Positions 21,696-34,999 of a DNA stretch of 64,000 nt are shown one piece after another; the first letter of the stretch is position 1, and the number at the start of each line of letters is the position of its first letter. Under the pieces are notes generated by a model. It searched no databases. It saw only the letters and a program-made list of their open reading frames with translations, and had not been told where the DNA came from. Source of the stretch: Aristolochia californica (taxonomy: Eukaryota > Streptophyta > Magnoliopsida > Piperales > Aristolochiaceae). Location of the stretch: the NCBI GenBank assembly GCA_029961685.1, contig JARWKL010000002.1:25946908-26010907 (forward strand), in the 5' to 3' direction. A program made the translations under genes and the position numbers.

Positions 21696-24399
21696 GGACG
21701 ATGCATTTTAACTGAGTGTTGACTTTCAAACCTTAAGTAATTTCTAAAAAAAATATAGCCGTTACACATCATTAATTGATCAAAACATTTTCGATGATCT
21801 ATGATTTTTAAGTCCGCTTTTTGTATAACGACAAAAAGTGGGTTGTTTGGCTTTGGTCAATATCCCACCGCACGTTAACTTGAGAATTTAATTTTTTCTA
21901 CTCCTTGAAATTTTTGAATCATTAGGTCATTTGCATCTTCAACATGTTTCAGGTATGCATTTCCATATTTAAAACATGTTAGTATCAATTGGAATTCTCT
22001 TTCTTATACAATTCCACCAAGCTATTAGGGGTTGTACTAGTTGAATTTCCCAAACATGGATACCAAAACATTGGTGTTCATTTTTAGTGCATGAAATAAT
22101 TTTCTTCACTTACATTTATTGTTCTTTTAATTTTTTTGATTAAATAAACTCTAAAATTTTCATTTTTTTGTTATCTATTTGCCTTATCTTTTTGTTTTAC
22201 GAGAAAAAAGGAGAATGAAAACTCAAGTTTGGATTTGAAAAAAAATTAAACATCCAAAATGGAAATGCAAAAATGCTGAGAGAGATAATTCCACAAAGTA
22301 TATGTGATTTTTAAGGATTCTAAACTCTTTTAGTTTTTTATATATTAGGTTTTGTAAACATAGGAAAAGGGGGAGGGGGGGCATTTTTACTTGAGTGTTG
22401 ACTCCCAAACCATTAGTCATTTCTAACAAAAATTAAAGCCGTTACACATCATTAATCGATCAAAATATTTACGATGAACTATGATTGTTAAGTCAACTTT
22501 TTGAAAATTGGAAAAAACTGGGTTGTTTGGCTTTGGTAAATCTCCCACCAAACGTTAACTTGTGAATTTATTTCTTTCTACTCCAAATTTTTGGATCAAT
22601 AGATCATTTGCATCTTCTACATGTTTCAGGCATGCATATCCATATTTAATACATATTAGGATAAATTAGAAATCTCTTTCTTATAAAATTTCACCTAGCT
22701 ATTAGGGTTTGTACCAGTGGAATTTTCAAAAAATGGATAAATAAATTTGTTTCGTTCATTTTTAGTGTGTGAAATTATTTTCTTCACTTACATTTATTAT
22801 AGTTTTCAATTTTTTTGCATACATGAACTCTAAAATTTTCATTTTGTTGTGATCTATTTGCCTTATCTTTTTGTTTACAAGTAAAATGGGACAGACAAAA
22901 CTCAAGTTTGGATTTGAAAAAAATTTGAACGTCCAAAATGGAAATGCTCAAATGTTGAAAGAGATAATTCTAAAAAGTATTTGTGATTTTTAGAGAATGT
23001 AAACTCTTGTAATTTTATATATATTAGGTTTTGTAATCATCGGAAAAGGGGGGGCGAGACATTTTTAACTGAGTGTTGACTCCCTAACCATAAGTAATTT
23101 CTAACAAAAATTATAGCCATTACACATCATTAACCGATCAAAACATTTATGATGATCTATGATTGTTAGGTCGACTTTTTCTAAATAGGCAAAAAGTGGA
23201 TGTTTGGCTCTGGTAAATATCCCACCGCACGTTAACTTGAGAATTTAATTTTTTCTACTCCTTGAAATTTATGGATCATTAGGTCATTTTCATCTTAAAC
23301 ATGTTTCAAGCATGCATATCCATATTTAAAACAAGTTAGGATCAATTAGAAATATATTTCTTATAAAATTCCACCAAGCTTTTAGGGGTTGTACTAGTGG
23401 AATTTCCCAAAGACAACAAAACTTTGGTGTTCATATTTAGTGTGTGAAATAATTTTCTTCACTTAAATTTATTAAAGTTTTCAATTTTTTGCATACATAA
23501 ACTCTAAAATTTTCTTTTTGTTGTGATCTATTTGCCTTATCTTTTTTTTTTTTTTTTTGAGAAAAATGGGAAAGTGAAACTCAAGTTTGGATTTGAAAAA
23601 AAACTGAACATCCAAAATGGAAATGCACAAATGCTGAGAGTGCTAATTCCAGCAAGTATATGTGATTTTTATGGATTGTAAACTCTTTTAGTTTTTTTTA
23701 TAAATTAGGTTTTGCAATCATCGGAGAAAGGGGGGTGAGGCATTTTTAACTGAGTGTTGACTCCCAAACCATGAGTCATTTCTAACAAAAATTATAGCTA
23801 TTACACATCATAAATTCATATAAACATTTACGATGATATATGATTGTTAGGTCCACTTTTTTTTAAAATGCAAAAAGTGGGTTGTTTGGATCTAGTAACT
23901 ATCCCACCACATGTGACTTGAGAATTTAATTTTTTCTACTCTTTTAAATGTTTGGATCATTAGGTCATTTGCATCTTCAACATGTTTCAAGCATGTCTAT
24001 CCATATTTAAAACATGTTAGGATCAATAAGAAATGTCTTTCTTATAAAATTCCACCAATCTATTAGCGGTTGTACTTGTGGAATTTCCCAAACATGGATA
24101 ACATAACTTTTTGTGTTCATTTTTTGTTTGTGATATAATTTTATTCACTTAAATTTATTGTAGTTTTCAATTTTTTGCATACTTAAACTTTAAAATTTTC
24201 ATTTTGGTGTGATCTGTTTGCCTTATCTTTTTGTTTACGAAAACAATGGAAGAGTGAAAACTCAACTTTTTTGAAAAAATTGAAAATCCAAAATGGAAAT
24301 ACACAAATGCTGTGAGAGATAATTACAAAAAGTATTTGTGATTTAAGAACTGTAAACTCTTTTAGTTTATTATATATTAGGTTTTGCAATCATCAAAAA

Positions 24400-24421
24400 G
24401 GGAGGGGGGGGGAGGGGGGGG
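24400..24421 (-). repeat. G-rich tract with A interruptions
   Basis: Runs of two to eight G broken by single A, at the recurrent tract site. It belongs to a monomer whose relatives near 27145 and 30574 also carry G tracts of differing length. Confidence 0.9.
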
Positions 24422-26786
24422 TGTGGCTTTTTGAAATGAGTGTTGACTCCTAAACCATAAGTCATTTCTAACAAAAATAATAGCCCTTACACATCATTAA
24501 TCGATCAAAACATGGTCAATGATCTATGATAGTTTTGTCCTCTTTTTCTAAATAGTCAAAAAGTGGGTTGTTTCTCTTAGGTGAATATCCCACCGCACGT
24601 TAACTTGAGAATTTAATTTTTCCTACACCTTGAAATATTTTGATCATTATGTCATTTGCATCTTCAACATGTTTCAGGCATTCAAATCCATATTTAAAAC
24701 ATGATAGGATCAATTAAAAACCACTTTCATATAAAATTCCACCATGCTATTAGGGGTTGTACAATTGGAATTTCCCAAACATGGATAAAAAACTTTGGGG
24801 TTCATTTTTAGTGCGTGAAATAATTTTCTTCACTTACATTTATTATAGTTTTCAATTTTTTGCATACATAAACTCTAAAATTTTCATTTCTTGTGATATA
24901 TTTGCCTTATCTTTTTTTTACGAGAAAAATGAGAGAGTGAAAACAAAAGTTTGAATTTGAAAAAAAATTGAACATCCAAAATGGAAATGCACAAATGCTA
25001 AGAGAGATAATTCCAAAAATTATATGTGATTTTTAAGGATTGTAAACTCTTTTAGTTTTTTATATATTAGGTTTTGCAATTATCGAAAAACGGTGGGTAA
25101 GGCATTTTGAACTGAGTGTTTACTCCCAAACCATAAGTCATTTCTAACAAAAATCAAGGCCGTTACACATCCTTAATCGACCAAAACATTAACGATGATC
25201 TATGATTGTTAGGTCCGCTTTTTGTAAATACGCAAAAAGTGAGTTGTTTGGCTCTGATAAATAATCCAGCACACATTAACTTGAGAATTTAATTTTTTCT
25301 ACTCCTTGAATTTTTTTTTTATCATTAGGTCATTTGCATCTTCATCATGTTTCTGGCATGCATATCCATATTTAAAACATGTTAGGATCACTTAAAAATC
25401 ACTTTCATATAAAATTTCTCCAAGCTATTAGGGGTTGTACTAATTGAATTTCCCAAACACGGATAAAAAACTTTGGTGTTCATTTTTAGTGCGTGAAATA
25501 ATTTTATTCACTTACATTTATTATAGTTTTCAAGTTAATGCATACATAAACTCTAAAATTTTTATTTTGTTGTGATATATTTGCCTTATCTTTTTGTTTA
25601 CGAGAAAAAATGGGAGAGTGAAAACAAACGTTTGGATTTGAAAAAAAATTGAACATCCAAAATGGAAATTCACAAATGCTGAGAGAGATAATTCCAAATT
25701 GGTATCTGTAATTTTTACGGACTGTAAACTCTTTTGTTTTTGTATATATTAGGTTTTGCAATCATCGAAAAAGGGGGGCAAGGAATTTTTAATTGAGTGT
25801 TGACTCCCTAACCATAAGTCATTTCTAACAAAAATTAAAGCCATTACACATCATTAATCGATCAAAACATTTATGATAATATATGATTTTTAGGTCCACT
25901 TTTTGTGGGTTTTCTGGCTCTTGTAAATATCCCACCGCACGTTAACTTGAGAATTTAATTTTTCCTATTCCTTGAAATTTTTGGATCAATAGGTCATTTG
26001 CATCTTCAACAGGTTTGAGACATGCATATCTATATTTAAAACATGTTAGGATCGATTATAAATGTCTTTCTTATAAAATTGCACCAAGCTATTAGGGGTT
26101 GTACTGGTGGAATTTCCCAACAATGCATAACAAAACTTTTGTGTTCATTTTTAGTGCGTGAAATAATTTACTTCACTTAAATTTATTAGAACATTCAATT
26201 TTATGCACACACAAACTCTAAAATTTTCATTTTGTTGAGATTTATTTGCCTTTTCTTTTTGTTTATGAGAAAAAGGGAGAGTAAAAACTCAAGTTTGGAT
26301 TTGAAACAAAATTGAACATCCAAACTGGAAATGCACAAATGCTGAGACAAATAATTCTAAAAAGTATGTTTTATTTTTAAGGATCCTATACTCTTTTAAT
26401 TTTTCATATATTAGGTATTACAATCATCAGAAAAGGCGGAGCAAGCCATTTTCAATTGAGTGTTGACTACCAAACCATAAGTCATATCTAACAAAAATTA
26501 TAGCCGTTACACATCATTAATCAATCCAAACATTTATGATGATCTATGATTGTTAGGTTGTCTTTTTGTAAATAGGCAAAAAGTGGGTTGTTTGGCTCTG
26601 GTAAATATCCCACCGCACGCTAACTTGAGAATTTAATTTTTTCTACTCCTTGAAATTTTTTTATCATTAGGTCATTGGCATCTTCAACATGTTTCAGGGA
26701 TGTTTATCCATATTTAAAACATGTTAGGATCAATAAGAAATGTCTTTCTTATAAAATTCCACCAATCTATTAGCAGTTGTACTTGT

Positions 26787-26860
26787 GGAATTTCCTAAAC
26801 ATGGATAATATAACTTTTGAGGAATTTCCCAAACATGGATAACATAACTTTTGTGTTCAT
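26787..26860 (-). repeat. Local tandem duplication inside one monomer
   Basis: The phrase GGAATTTCC(C/T)AAACATGG followed by ATAATATAACTTTTG or its variant appears twice in a row, a duplication of about 40 bases. The same duplication, slightly changed, lies at about 30206-30280, one 3.43-kb period later. It is a good marker for the five-monomer repeat. Confidence 0.85.
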
Positions 26861-29800
26861 TTTTTGTTCGTGAAATAATTTTCTTCACTTAAATTTATTA
26901 TAATTTTCAATTTTTTGCATACTTAAACTCTAAAATTTTCATTTTGTTGTGATCTATTTGTCTTATCTATTTTTTTACGAGAAAAATCGAAGAGTGAAAA
27001 CTCAACTTTGGATTTGAAAAAAATTGAAAATCCAAAAAGAAAATACACAAATGCTGTGAGAGATAATTACAAAAAGAAGTATCTGTGATTTAAGGACTGC
27101 AAACTCTTTTAGTTTTTTATATATTAGGTTTTGCAATCATCAAAAAGGGGAGGGGGGGTGGCTTTTTGAATTGAGTGTTGACTCCCAAACCATAAGTCAT
27201 TTATAACAAAAATAATAGCCGTTACACATTATTAATCGATGAAAACATTTTCAGTGATCTATGATCGTTTGGTCTGCTTTTTGTGAATAGGCAAAAAGTG
27301 GGTTGTTTCGTACAGGTAAATATCCCACCGCGTGTTAACTTGAGAACTTAATTTTTCCTACACCTTGAATTTTTTTTATCATTATGTCATTTGCATCTTC
27401 ATAATGTTTCCGGCATCCATATCTATATTTAAAACATATTAGGATCGATTAGGAATATCTTTCTTATAAAATTCCTCCAAGCTATTAGGGGTTGTACTAG
27501 TGGAATTTCCCAACCATGGATAACAAAACTTTTCTATTCATTTTTAGTGCATGAAATAATTTACTTCACTTACATTTATTATAGTTTTCAATTTTTTGCA
27601 TACATAAACTCAAAAATTTTCATTTTGTTGTGATCTTTTTGCCTTATCTTTTTGTTTACGAGAAAAATACGAGTGTGAAAACTCAAGTTTGGATTAGAAA
27701 AAAAATAGAACATCCAAAATGGAAATGCAAAAATGCTGAGAGAGATAATTCTGAAAATTATCTATGATTTATAAGGATTGGAAACTCTTCAATTTTTTTA
27801 TATATTTGGTTTTGCAATCATCGGAAAAGGAGGGGCAAGGAATTTTTAATTGAGTACAGACTCCCAAACCATAAGTCATTTCTAATAAAAATTATAACCG
27901 TTATACAACATTAATCGATCAAGACATTTGCGATGATCTATGATTGTTAGGTCCGCTTTTTGTAAATAGGCAAAAAGTGGGTTGTTTGGCTCTGGTAAAT
28001 AATCTAGTACACGTTCAATTGAGAATTTAATTTTTTCTACTCCTTGAAATTTTTTTATCATTAGGTCATTTCCATCTTCAACATATTTCAGACATACATA
28101 TCCATATTTAAAACATGTTAGCATCAATTAAAAATCACTTTCATATAAAATTCCACCAAGCAATTAGGGGTTGTACTATTGGAATTTCCCAAACATGGAT
28201 AAAAAACTTTGGTGTTCATTTTTAGTGCGTGAAATAATTTACTTCACCTACAATTATTATAGTTTTCAATTTTTTGCATACATAAACTCTAAAATTTTTG
28301 TTTTGTTGTCACCTATTTGCCTTATTTTTTTTTTTACGAGAAAAATGAGAGTGTGAAAACTCAAGTTTGGATTAGAAAAAAAATAGAACATCCAAAATAG
28401 AAATGCACAAATGCTGAGAGAGAAAATTCCAAAAAGTATCTGTGATTTTTAAGGATTTGAAGCTCTTCTAATTTTTTTTTTATATTAGGTTTTGCAATCA
28501 TCGAAAAAGGAGGGGCTAGGAATTTTTAACTGAGTATAGACTCCCAAACCATAATTCATTTCTAATAAATATTATAACCATTATACAACATTAATCGAAC
28601 AAGACATTTATGATGATCCATGATTGTTAGGTCCACTTTTTGTAAATAGGCAAAAAATGGGTTGTTTGGCTCTGGTAAATAATCCACCACAAGTTAACTG
28701 GAGAATTTAATTTTTTCTACTCCGTGAAACTTTTTGATCATTTGGTCATTTGCATCATCAACATGTTTCAGGTATGCATATCATTATTTAAAAAATGTTA
28801 GGATCAATTAAAAATCACTTTCATATAAAATTCCACAAGCTATTAGGGGTTGTACTATTGGAATTTCACGAACATGGATATAAAACTTTGGTGCTCATTT
28901 TTAGTGCATGAAATAATTTTTTTCACTTACATTTATTATAGTTTTCCATTTTTTGCATACATCAACTCTAAAATTTTCATTTTGTTGTGATATATTTGCT
29001 TTATCTTTTGGTTTACGAGAAAAATGGGAGAGTGAAAACAATAGTTTGGATTTGAAAAAAAATTGAACATCCAAAATGGAAATTCACAAATGCTGAGAGA
29101 GATAATTCCAAATTGGTATCTGTAATTTTTATGGACTATAAACTCTTTTGGTTTTGTATATATTAGGTTTTGTAATCATCGGAAAAGGGGGGCCAAGGAA
29201 TTTTTAATTGAGTGTTGACTTCCTAACCATAAGTCATTTCTACCAAAAATTATAGCCATTACACATCATTAATCGATCAAAACATTTACGATGATGTATG
29301 ATTGTTAGGTCCGCTGTTTTGTAAATTGGCAAAAAGTGGGTTGTCAAGCTCTTGTAATACCACCGCATGTTAACTTGAGAATTTAATTTTTCCTATTCCT
29401 TGAAATTTTTGGATCAATAGGTCATTTGCATCTTCAACATGTTTGAGGCACGCATATCTATATTTAAAACATGTTAGTATCAATTATAAATCTCTTTCTT
29501 ATAAAATTGCACCAAGCTATTAGGGGTTGTACTGGTGGCATTTCCCAACCATGGATAACAAACTTTTGTGTTAATTTTTAGTGCATGAAATAATTTACTT
29601 CACTTAAATTTATTAGAACTTTCAATTTTATGCATACATAAATTCTAAAATTTTCATTTTGTTATGATGTATTTGTCTTTTCTTTTTGTTTACGAGAAAA
29701 AGCAAGAGTTAAAACTCAAATTTGGATTTGAAACAAAATTGAACATCCAAACTGGAAATGCACAAACGCTGAAACAAATAATTTGAAAAAGTATCTTTTA

Positions 29801-30205
29801 TTTTTAAGGATCCTATACTCTTTTAGTTTTTCATATATTAGGTATTACAATCATCGGAAAAGGGCAAGCATGCCATTTTCAATTGAGTGTTGACTACCAA
29901 ACCATAAGTCGTATCTAACAAACATTATAGCCGTTACACATCATTAATCGATCCAAACATTTATAATGATCTATGATTGTTAGGTCTGGTTTTTTTAAAT
30001 AGGCAAAAAGTGGGATGTTTGGCTCTGGTAAATATCCCGTCGCACGCTAACTTGAGAATTTAATTTTTTCTACTCCTTGAAATTTTTGGATCATTAGGTC
30101 ATTGGCATCTTCAACATGTTTCAGTCATGTTTATCCATATTTAAAACATGTTAGGATCAATAAGAATTGTCTTTCTTATAAAATTCCACCAATATATTAG
30201 CGGTT

Positions 30206-30280
30206 GTACTTGTGGAATTTCCCAAACTGGATAACATAACTTTTGTGGAATTTCCTAAACATGGATAACATAACTTTTGT
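30206..30280 (-). repeat. Sister copy of the local duplication
   Basis: Repeats GGATAACATAACTTTTGTGG twice in close succession, as at 26787-26860. The offset between the two sites is about 3.43 kb, matching the five-monomer period. Confidence 0.85.
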
Positions 30281-30573
30281 GTTCATTTTTTGTTCGTGAA
30301 ATAATTTTCTTCACTTAAATTTATTATAATTTTCAATTTTTTGCATACTTAAACTCTAAAATTTTCATTTTGTTGTGATCTATTTGCCTTAATCTTTTTG
30401 ATAACGAGAAAAATGGAACAGTGAAAACTCAACTTTGTATTTAAAAAAAATTTGAAAATCCAAAATGGAAATACACTAATGCTGTGAGAGATAATTACAA
30501 AAAGAAGTATCTGTGATTTCAGGACTGTAAACTCTTTTAGTTTTTTATTTACTAGGTTTTGCAATCATCATAA

Positions 30574-30587
30574 GGGGGGGGGGGGGG
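30574..30587 (-). repeat. 14-base G run
   Basis: G run followed by AGAGGGTGG at the recurrent tract site, in the unit paired by higher-order repeat with the one near 27145. Confidence 0.9.
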
Positions 30588-33029
30588 AGAGGGTGGCTTT
30601 TTTAACTGAGTGTTGACTCCCAAACCATAAGTCATTTCTAACAAAAATAATAGCCGTTACACATTATTAATCGATCAAAATATTTTCAATGATTTATGAT
30701 AGTTTGGTCCGCTTTTTGTGAATAGGCAAAAAGTGGGTTGTTTCACTCAGGTAAATATCCCACCGCACGTTAACTTGAGAATTTAACTTTTCCTACACCT
30801 TGAAATTTTTTGATCATTATGTCATTTGGATCTTCATAAAGTTTCCGGCATGCATATCTATATTTAAAACATATTAGGATCAATTAGAAATATCTTTCTT
30901 ATAAAATTCCTCCAAGCTATTAGGGGTTGTACCGGTGGAATTTCCCAACAATGGATAACAAAACTTTTCTGTTCATTTTTAGTGCATGAAATAATTTGCT
31001 TCACTTACATTTATTATAGTTTTCAATTTTTTGCATACATAAACTCTAAAATTTTCATTTTGTTGTGATCTTTTTGCCTCATCTTTTTGTTTACGAGAAA
31101 AATGCGAGTGTGAAAACTCAAGTTTGGATTAGAAAAAAAATAGAACATCCAAAATGGAAATGCACAAATGCTGAAAGAGATAATTCTTAAAATTATCTGT
31201 GATTTATAAGGATTGGAAACTCTTCTGGTTTTTTATATATTAGGTTTTGCAATTATCGAAAAAGGAGGGGCAAGGAATTTTTAACTGAGTATAGACTCCC
31301 AAAGCATAAGTCATTTCTAATAAAAATTATAACTGTTATACAATATTAATCGATCAAGACATTTACGATGATCTATGATTGTTAGATCCGCTTTATCTAA
31401 ATAGGCAAAAAGTGGGTTGTTTGGCTCTAGTAAATAATCCAGTACACGTTCAATTGAGAATTTAATTTTTTCTACTCCTTGAAATTTTTTTATCATTAGG
31501 TCATTTGCATCTTCAACATGTTTCAGACATACATATCCATATTTAAAACATGTTAGCATCAATTAAAAATCACTTTCATATAAAATTCCACCAAGCAATT
31601 AGGGGTTGTACAATTGGAATTTCCCAAACATGGATAAAAAACTTTGGTGTTCATTTTTAGTGCGTGAAATAATTTACTTCACCTACAATTATTATAGTTT
31701 TCAATTTTTTGCATACATAAACTCTAAAATTTTCATTTTGTTGTCATCTATTTGCCTTATCTTTTTTTTTACGAGAAAAATGAGAGTGTGAAAACTCAAT
31801 TTTGTATTAGAAAAAAAATAGAACATCGAAAATGGAAATGCACAAATGCTGAGAGAGATAATTCCAAAAAGTATCTGTGATTTTTAAGGATTGGAAGCTC
31901 TTCTAGTTTTTTTTATATTAGGTTTTGCAATCATCAAAAACTGAGGGGCAAGGAATTTTTAACTGAGTTGAGACTCCCAAACCATAATTCATTTCTAATA
32001 AATATTATAACCGTTATACAACATTAATCGATCAAGACATTTACGATGATCTATGATTGTTAGGTCCGTTTTTTGTTAATAGGCAAAAAGTGGGTTGTTT
32101 GTCTCTGGTAAATAATCCACCACAAGTTAATTGAGAATTTAATTTTTTCTACTCCGTGAAATTTTTTGATCATTAGGTCATTTACATCTTCAACATGTTT
32201 CAAGTAAGCATATCAATATTTAAAACATGTTAGGATCAATTAAAAATCACTTTCACATAAAATTCCACAAGCAAAGAGGGGTTGTACTATTGGAATTTTC
32301 CGAACATGGATAAAAAACTTTGGTGTTCATTTTTAGTGCATGAAATAATTTTCTTCACTTACATTTATTATAGTTTTCAATTTTTTGCATACATAAACTC
32401 TAAAATTTTCATTTTTTTGTATTATATTTGCCTTATCTTTTTGTTTGAAAAATGGGAGAGTGAAAACAAAAGTTTGGATTTGAAAAAAAATTGAACATCC
32501 ATAATGGAAATGCAAAAATGCTGAGAGCGATAATTCCAAAAAGTATCTGTGATTTTTAAGGATTGAATACTCTTTTAGTTTTTTATATATTAGGTTTTGC
32601 AATTATCAAAAAAGGGTGGGCAAGGCATTATGAACTGAGTGTTTACTCCAAAACCATAAATCATTGCTTACAAAAATTATGGCCGTTACACATCATTATT
32701 CAACCAAAACATTAACGATGATCTATGATTGTTAGCTCCGTTTTTTGTTAATAGGCAAAAATTGGGTTATTTTGCTCTGATAAATATCCCACGGCACGTT
32801 AACTGGAGAATTTTATTTTTTCTACTCCTTGAAATTTTTTATCATTAGGTCATTTTCATCTTCAATGTGTTTCAGACATACATATCCATATTTAAAACAT
32901 GTTAGGATCAATTAGAAATCTCTTTCTTATAAAATTCCACCAAGCTATTAGGGGTTGTACTAGTTGAATTTCCCAAACATGGATAACAAAATTTTGGGGT
33001 TAGATTTTAGCGAGTGAAATAATTTTCTT

Positions 33030-33055
33030 CACTTACATTTATAACATTTTCGATG
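33030..33055. other. Deletion junction in a long monomer
   Basis: CTTCACTTACATTTAT runs directly into AACATTTTCGATGATC, which normally lies about 345 bases further on. Landmark spacing across it is only 336 bp (32906 to 33242) against about 676. ACATTT occurs at both parent sites, so microhomology at the break is likely. Confidence 0.85.
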
Positions 33056-34981
33056 ATCTATGATTGTTAGGTCCGCTTTTTCTAAATAGGCAAAAAGTGG
33101 GTTGTTTGGCTTAGGTAAATATCCCACCACATGTTGACCTGAGAATTTAATTTTTTCCACTACTCTAAATTATTGGTTCATTAGGTGACTTGCATCTTCA
33201 AAATGTTTCAGGCATGAATATCCATATTTAATACATGTTAGGATCAATTAGAAATCTCTTTCTTATAAAATTCCACCAAGATATTTGGGTTGTACTAGTG
33301 GAATTTCCCAAAAATGGATGACAAAACTGTGGTGTTCATTTTTTGTGCGTGAAATAATTTTCTTTACTTACATTAATTATAGTTTTCAATTTTTTTCATA
33401 CATAAACTCTAAAATTTTTATTTTGTTGTGCTCTATTTACCTTATCTTTTTGTTTAAGAGAAAAATGGGAGAGTGAAAACTCACGTTTGGATTTGAAAAA
33501 AAAATGAACATCCAAAATACAAATACACAAATTCAGAGAGAGATAATTCCAAAAAGTATCTGTGATTTTTATGGATTGTAAACTCTTTTAGTTTTTTATA
33601 AATTAGGTTTTGCAATCATCAGAAAAAGGAGGGCAAGGCATTTTTAACTGAGTGTACACACCCAAACCATAAGTCTTTTCTAACCAAAATTATAGCGGTT
33701 ATACATCATTAATCGATCAAGACATTTATGATAATCTTTGATTGTTAGGTCCGCTTTTTGTAAATAGGAAAAAAGTGGGTTGTTTGGCTCTGGTAAATAT
33801 CCCACCGCATGTTAACTTGAGAATTTAATTTTTTTCTACTACTTGAAATGTTTGGATCATTAGGTCATTTGCATCTTCAACATGTTTTAGGCATGCATAT
33901 CCATATTAAAAACATGTTAGGATCAGTTAGAAATCACTTTCTTATTAAATTCCTACAAGCTATTAGGGGTTGTACTGGTGGAATTTCCCAAACATGGATA
34001 ACAAAACTTTAGTGTTCATTTTTAGTGCGATAAATAATTTTCTTCACTTACATTTATTATAGTTTTCAATTTTTTCATACATAAACTCTAAAATTTTCAT
34101 TTTCTTGTGATCTATTTGCCTTCTTTTTGTTTATGAGAAAAATAGGAGAGAGAAAACTCAAGTTTGGATTTGAAAAAAAATTGAACATCCAAAATGGAAA
34201 TGCACAAATGCTGAGAGAGATAATTCCAAACTGGTATCTGTAATTTTTAAGGACAGTAAACTCTTTTGGTTTTTTATATATTAGGTTTTGCAATCATCGG
34301 AAAAGGGGGCTCGATGCATTTTTAAATAAGTGTTAACTCCCAAACCATAAGTCATTTCTAACTAAAATTATAGCCATTACACATCTTTAATCGATCAAAA
34401 CATTACGATGATGTATGATTGTTAGGTTCGCTTTGTTTAAATTGGCAAAAACTGGGTTGTTTGCCTCTGGTAAATATCCAACCGCAGGTTAACTTCAGAA
34501 TTTAATTTTTCCTACTCCTTGAAATTTTTCGATCATTAGGTCATTTGCATCTTCAACATGTTTCAGGCATGTTTATCCATATTTAAAACATGTTAGGATC
34601 AATAAGAAATCCCTTTCTTATAAAATTCCACCAATCTATTAGCGGTTGTACTGGTGGAATTTCCCAAACATGGATAACCTAACTTTTGGGTTCATTTTTT
34701 GTTTGTGAAATAATTTTCTTCACTTAAATTTATTATATTTTTCAATTTTTTGGATACTTAAACTCTAAAATTTTCATTTTGTTCTCATCTATTTGCCTTA
34801 TCTTTTTGTTTACGAGAAAAATGGTAGAGTGAAAACTCAACTTTCGATTTGAAAAAAAAATTGAAATCCAAAATGGCAATACCAAATGCTAAGAGAGATA
34901 ATTACAAAAACTATCTATGATTTTTAATGATTGTAAACTCTTTTAGTTTTTTATATATTAGGCTTTGCAATCATCAAGAAA

Positions 34982-34999
34982 GGGGGGGGGGGGGGGGGG
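34982..34999 (-). repeat. 18-base G run
   Basis: Pure G run between TCAAGAAAGGGGA-type sequence and AGGCATTTTTAATTGAG at the recurrent tract site. Confidence 0.92.

Larger units (their letters stand above)
25386..32234 (-). repeat. Higher-order repeat of five long monomers (about 3.43 kb)
   Basis: Landmarks five units apart differ by a nearly constant amount: 25386 to 28802 (3416), 26050 to 29478 (3428), 26728 to 30155 (3427), 27443 to 30888 (3445), 28121 to 31557 (3436), 28802 to 32234 (3432). Units so paired share private variants: GAAACAAAATTGAACATCC with AAACTGG near 26305 and 29733, a local duplication near 26787 and 30215, and ATTAGAAAAAAAATAGAACA near 27693 and 31128. This shows that blocks of five monomers, not single ones, were copied. 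Confidence 0.85.
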
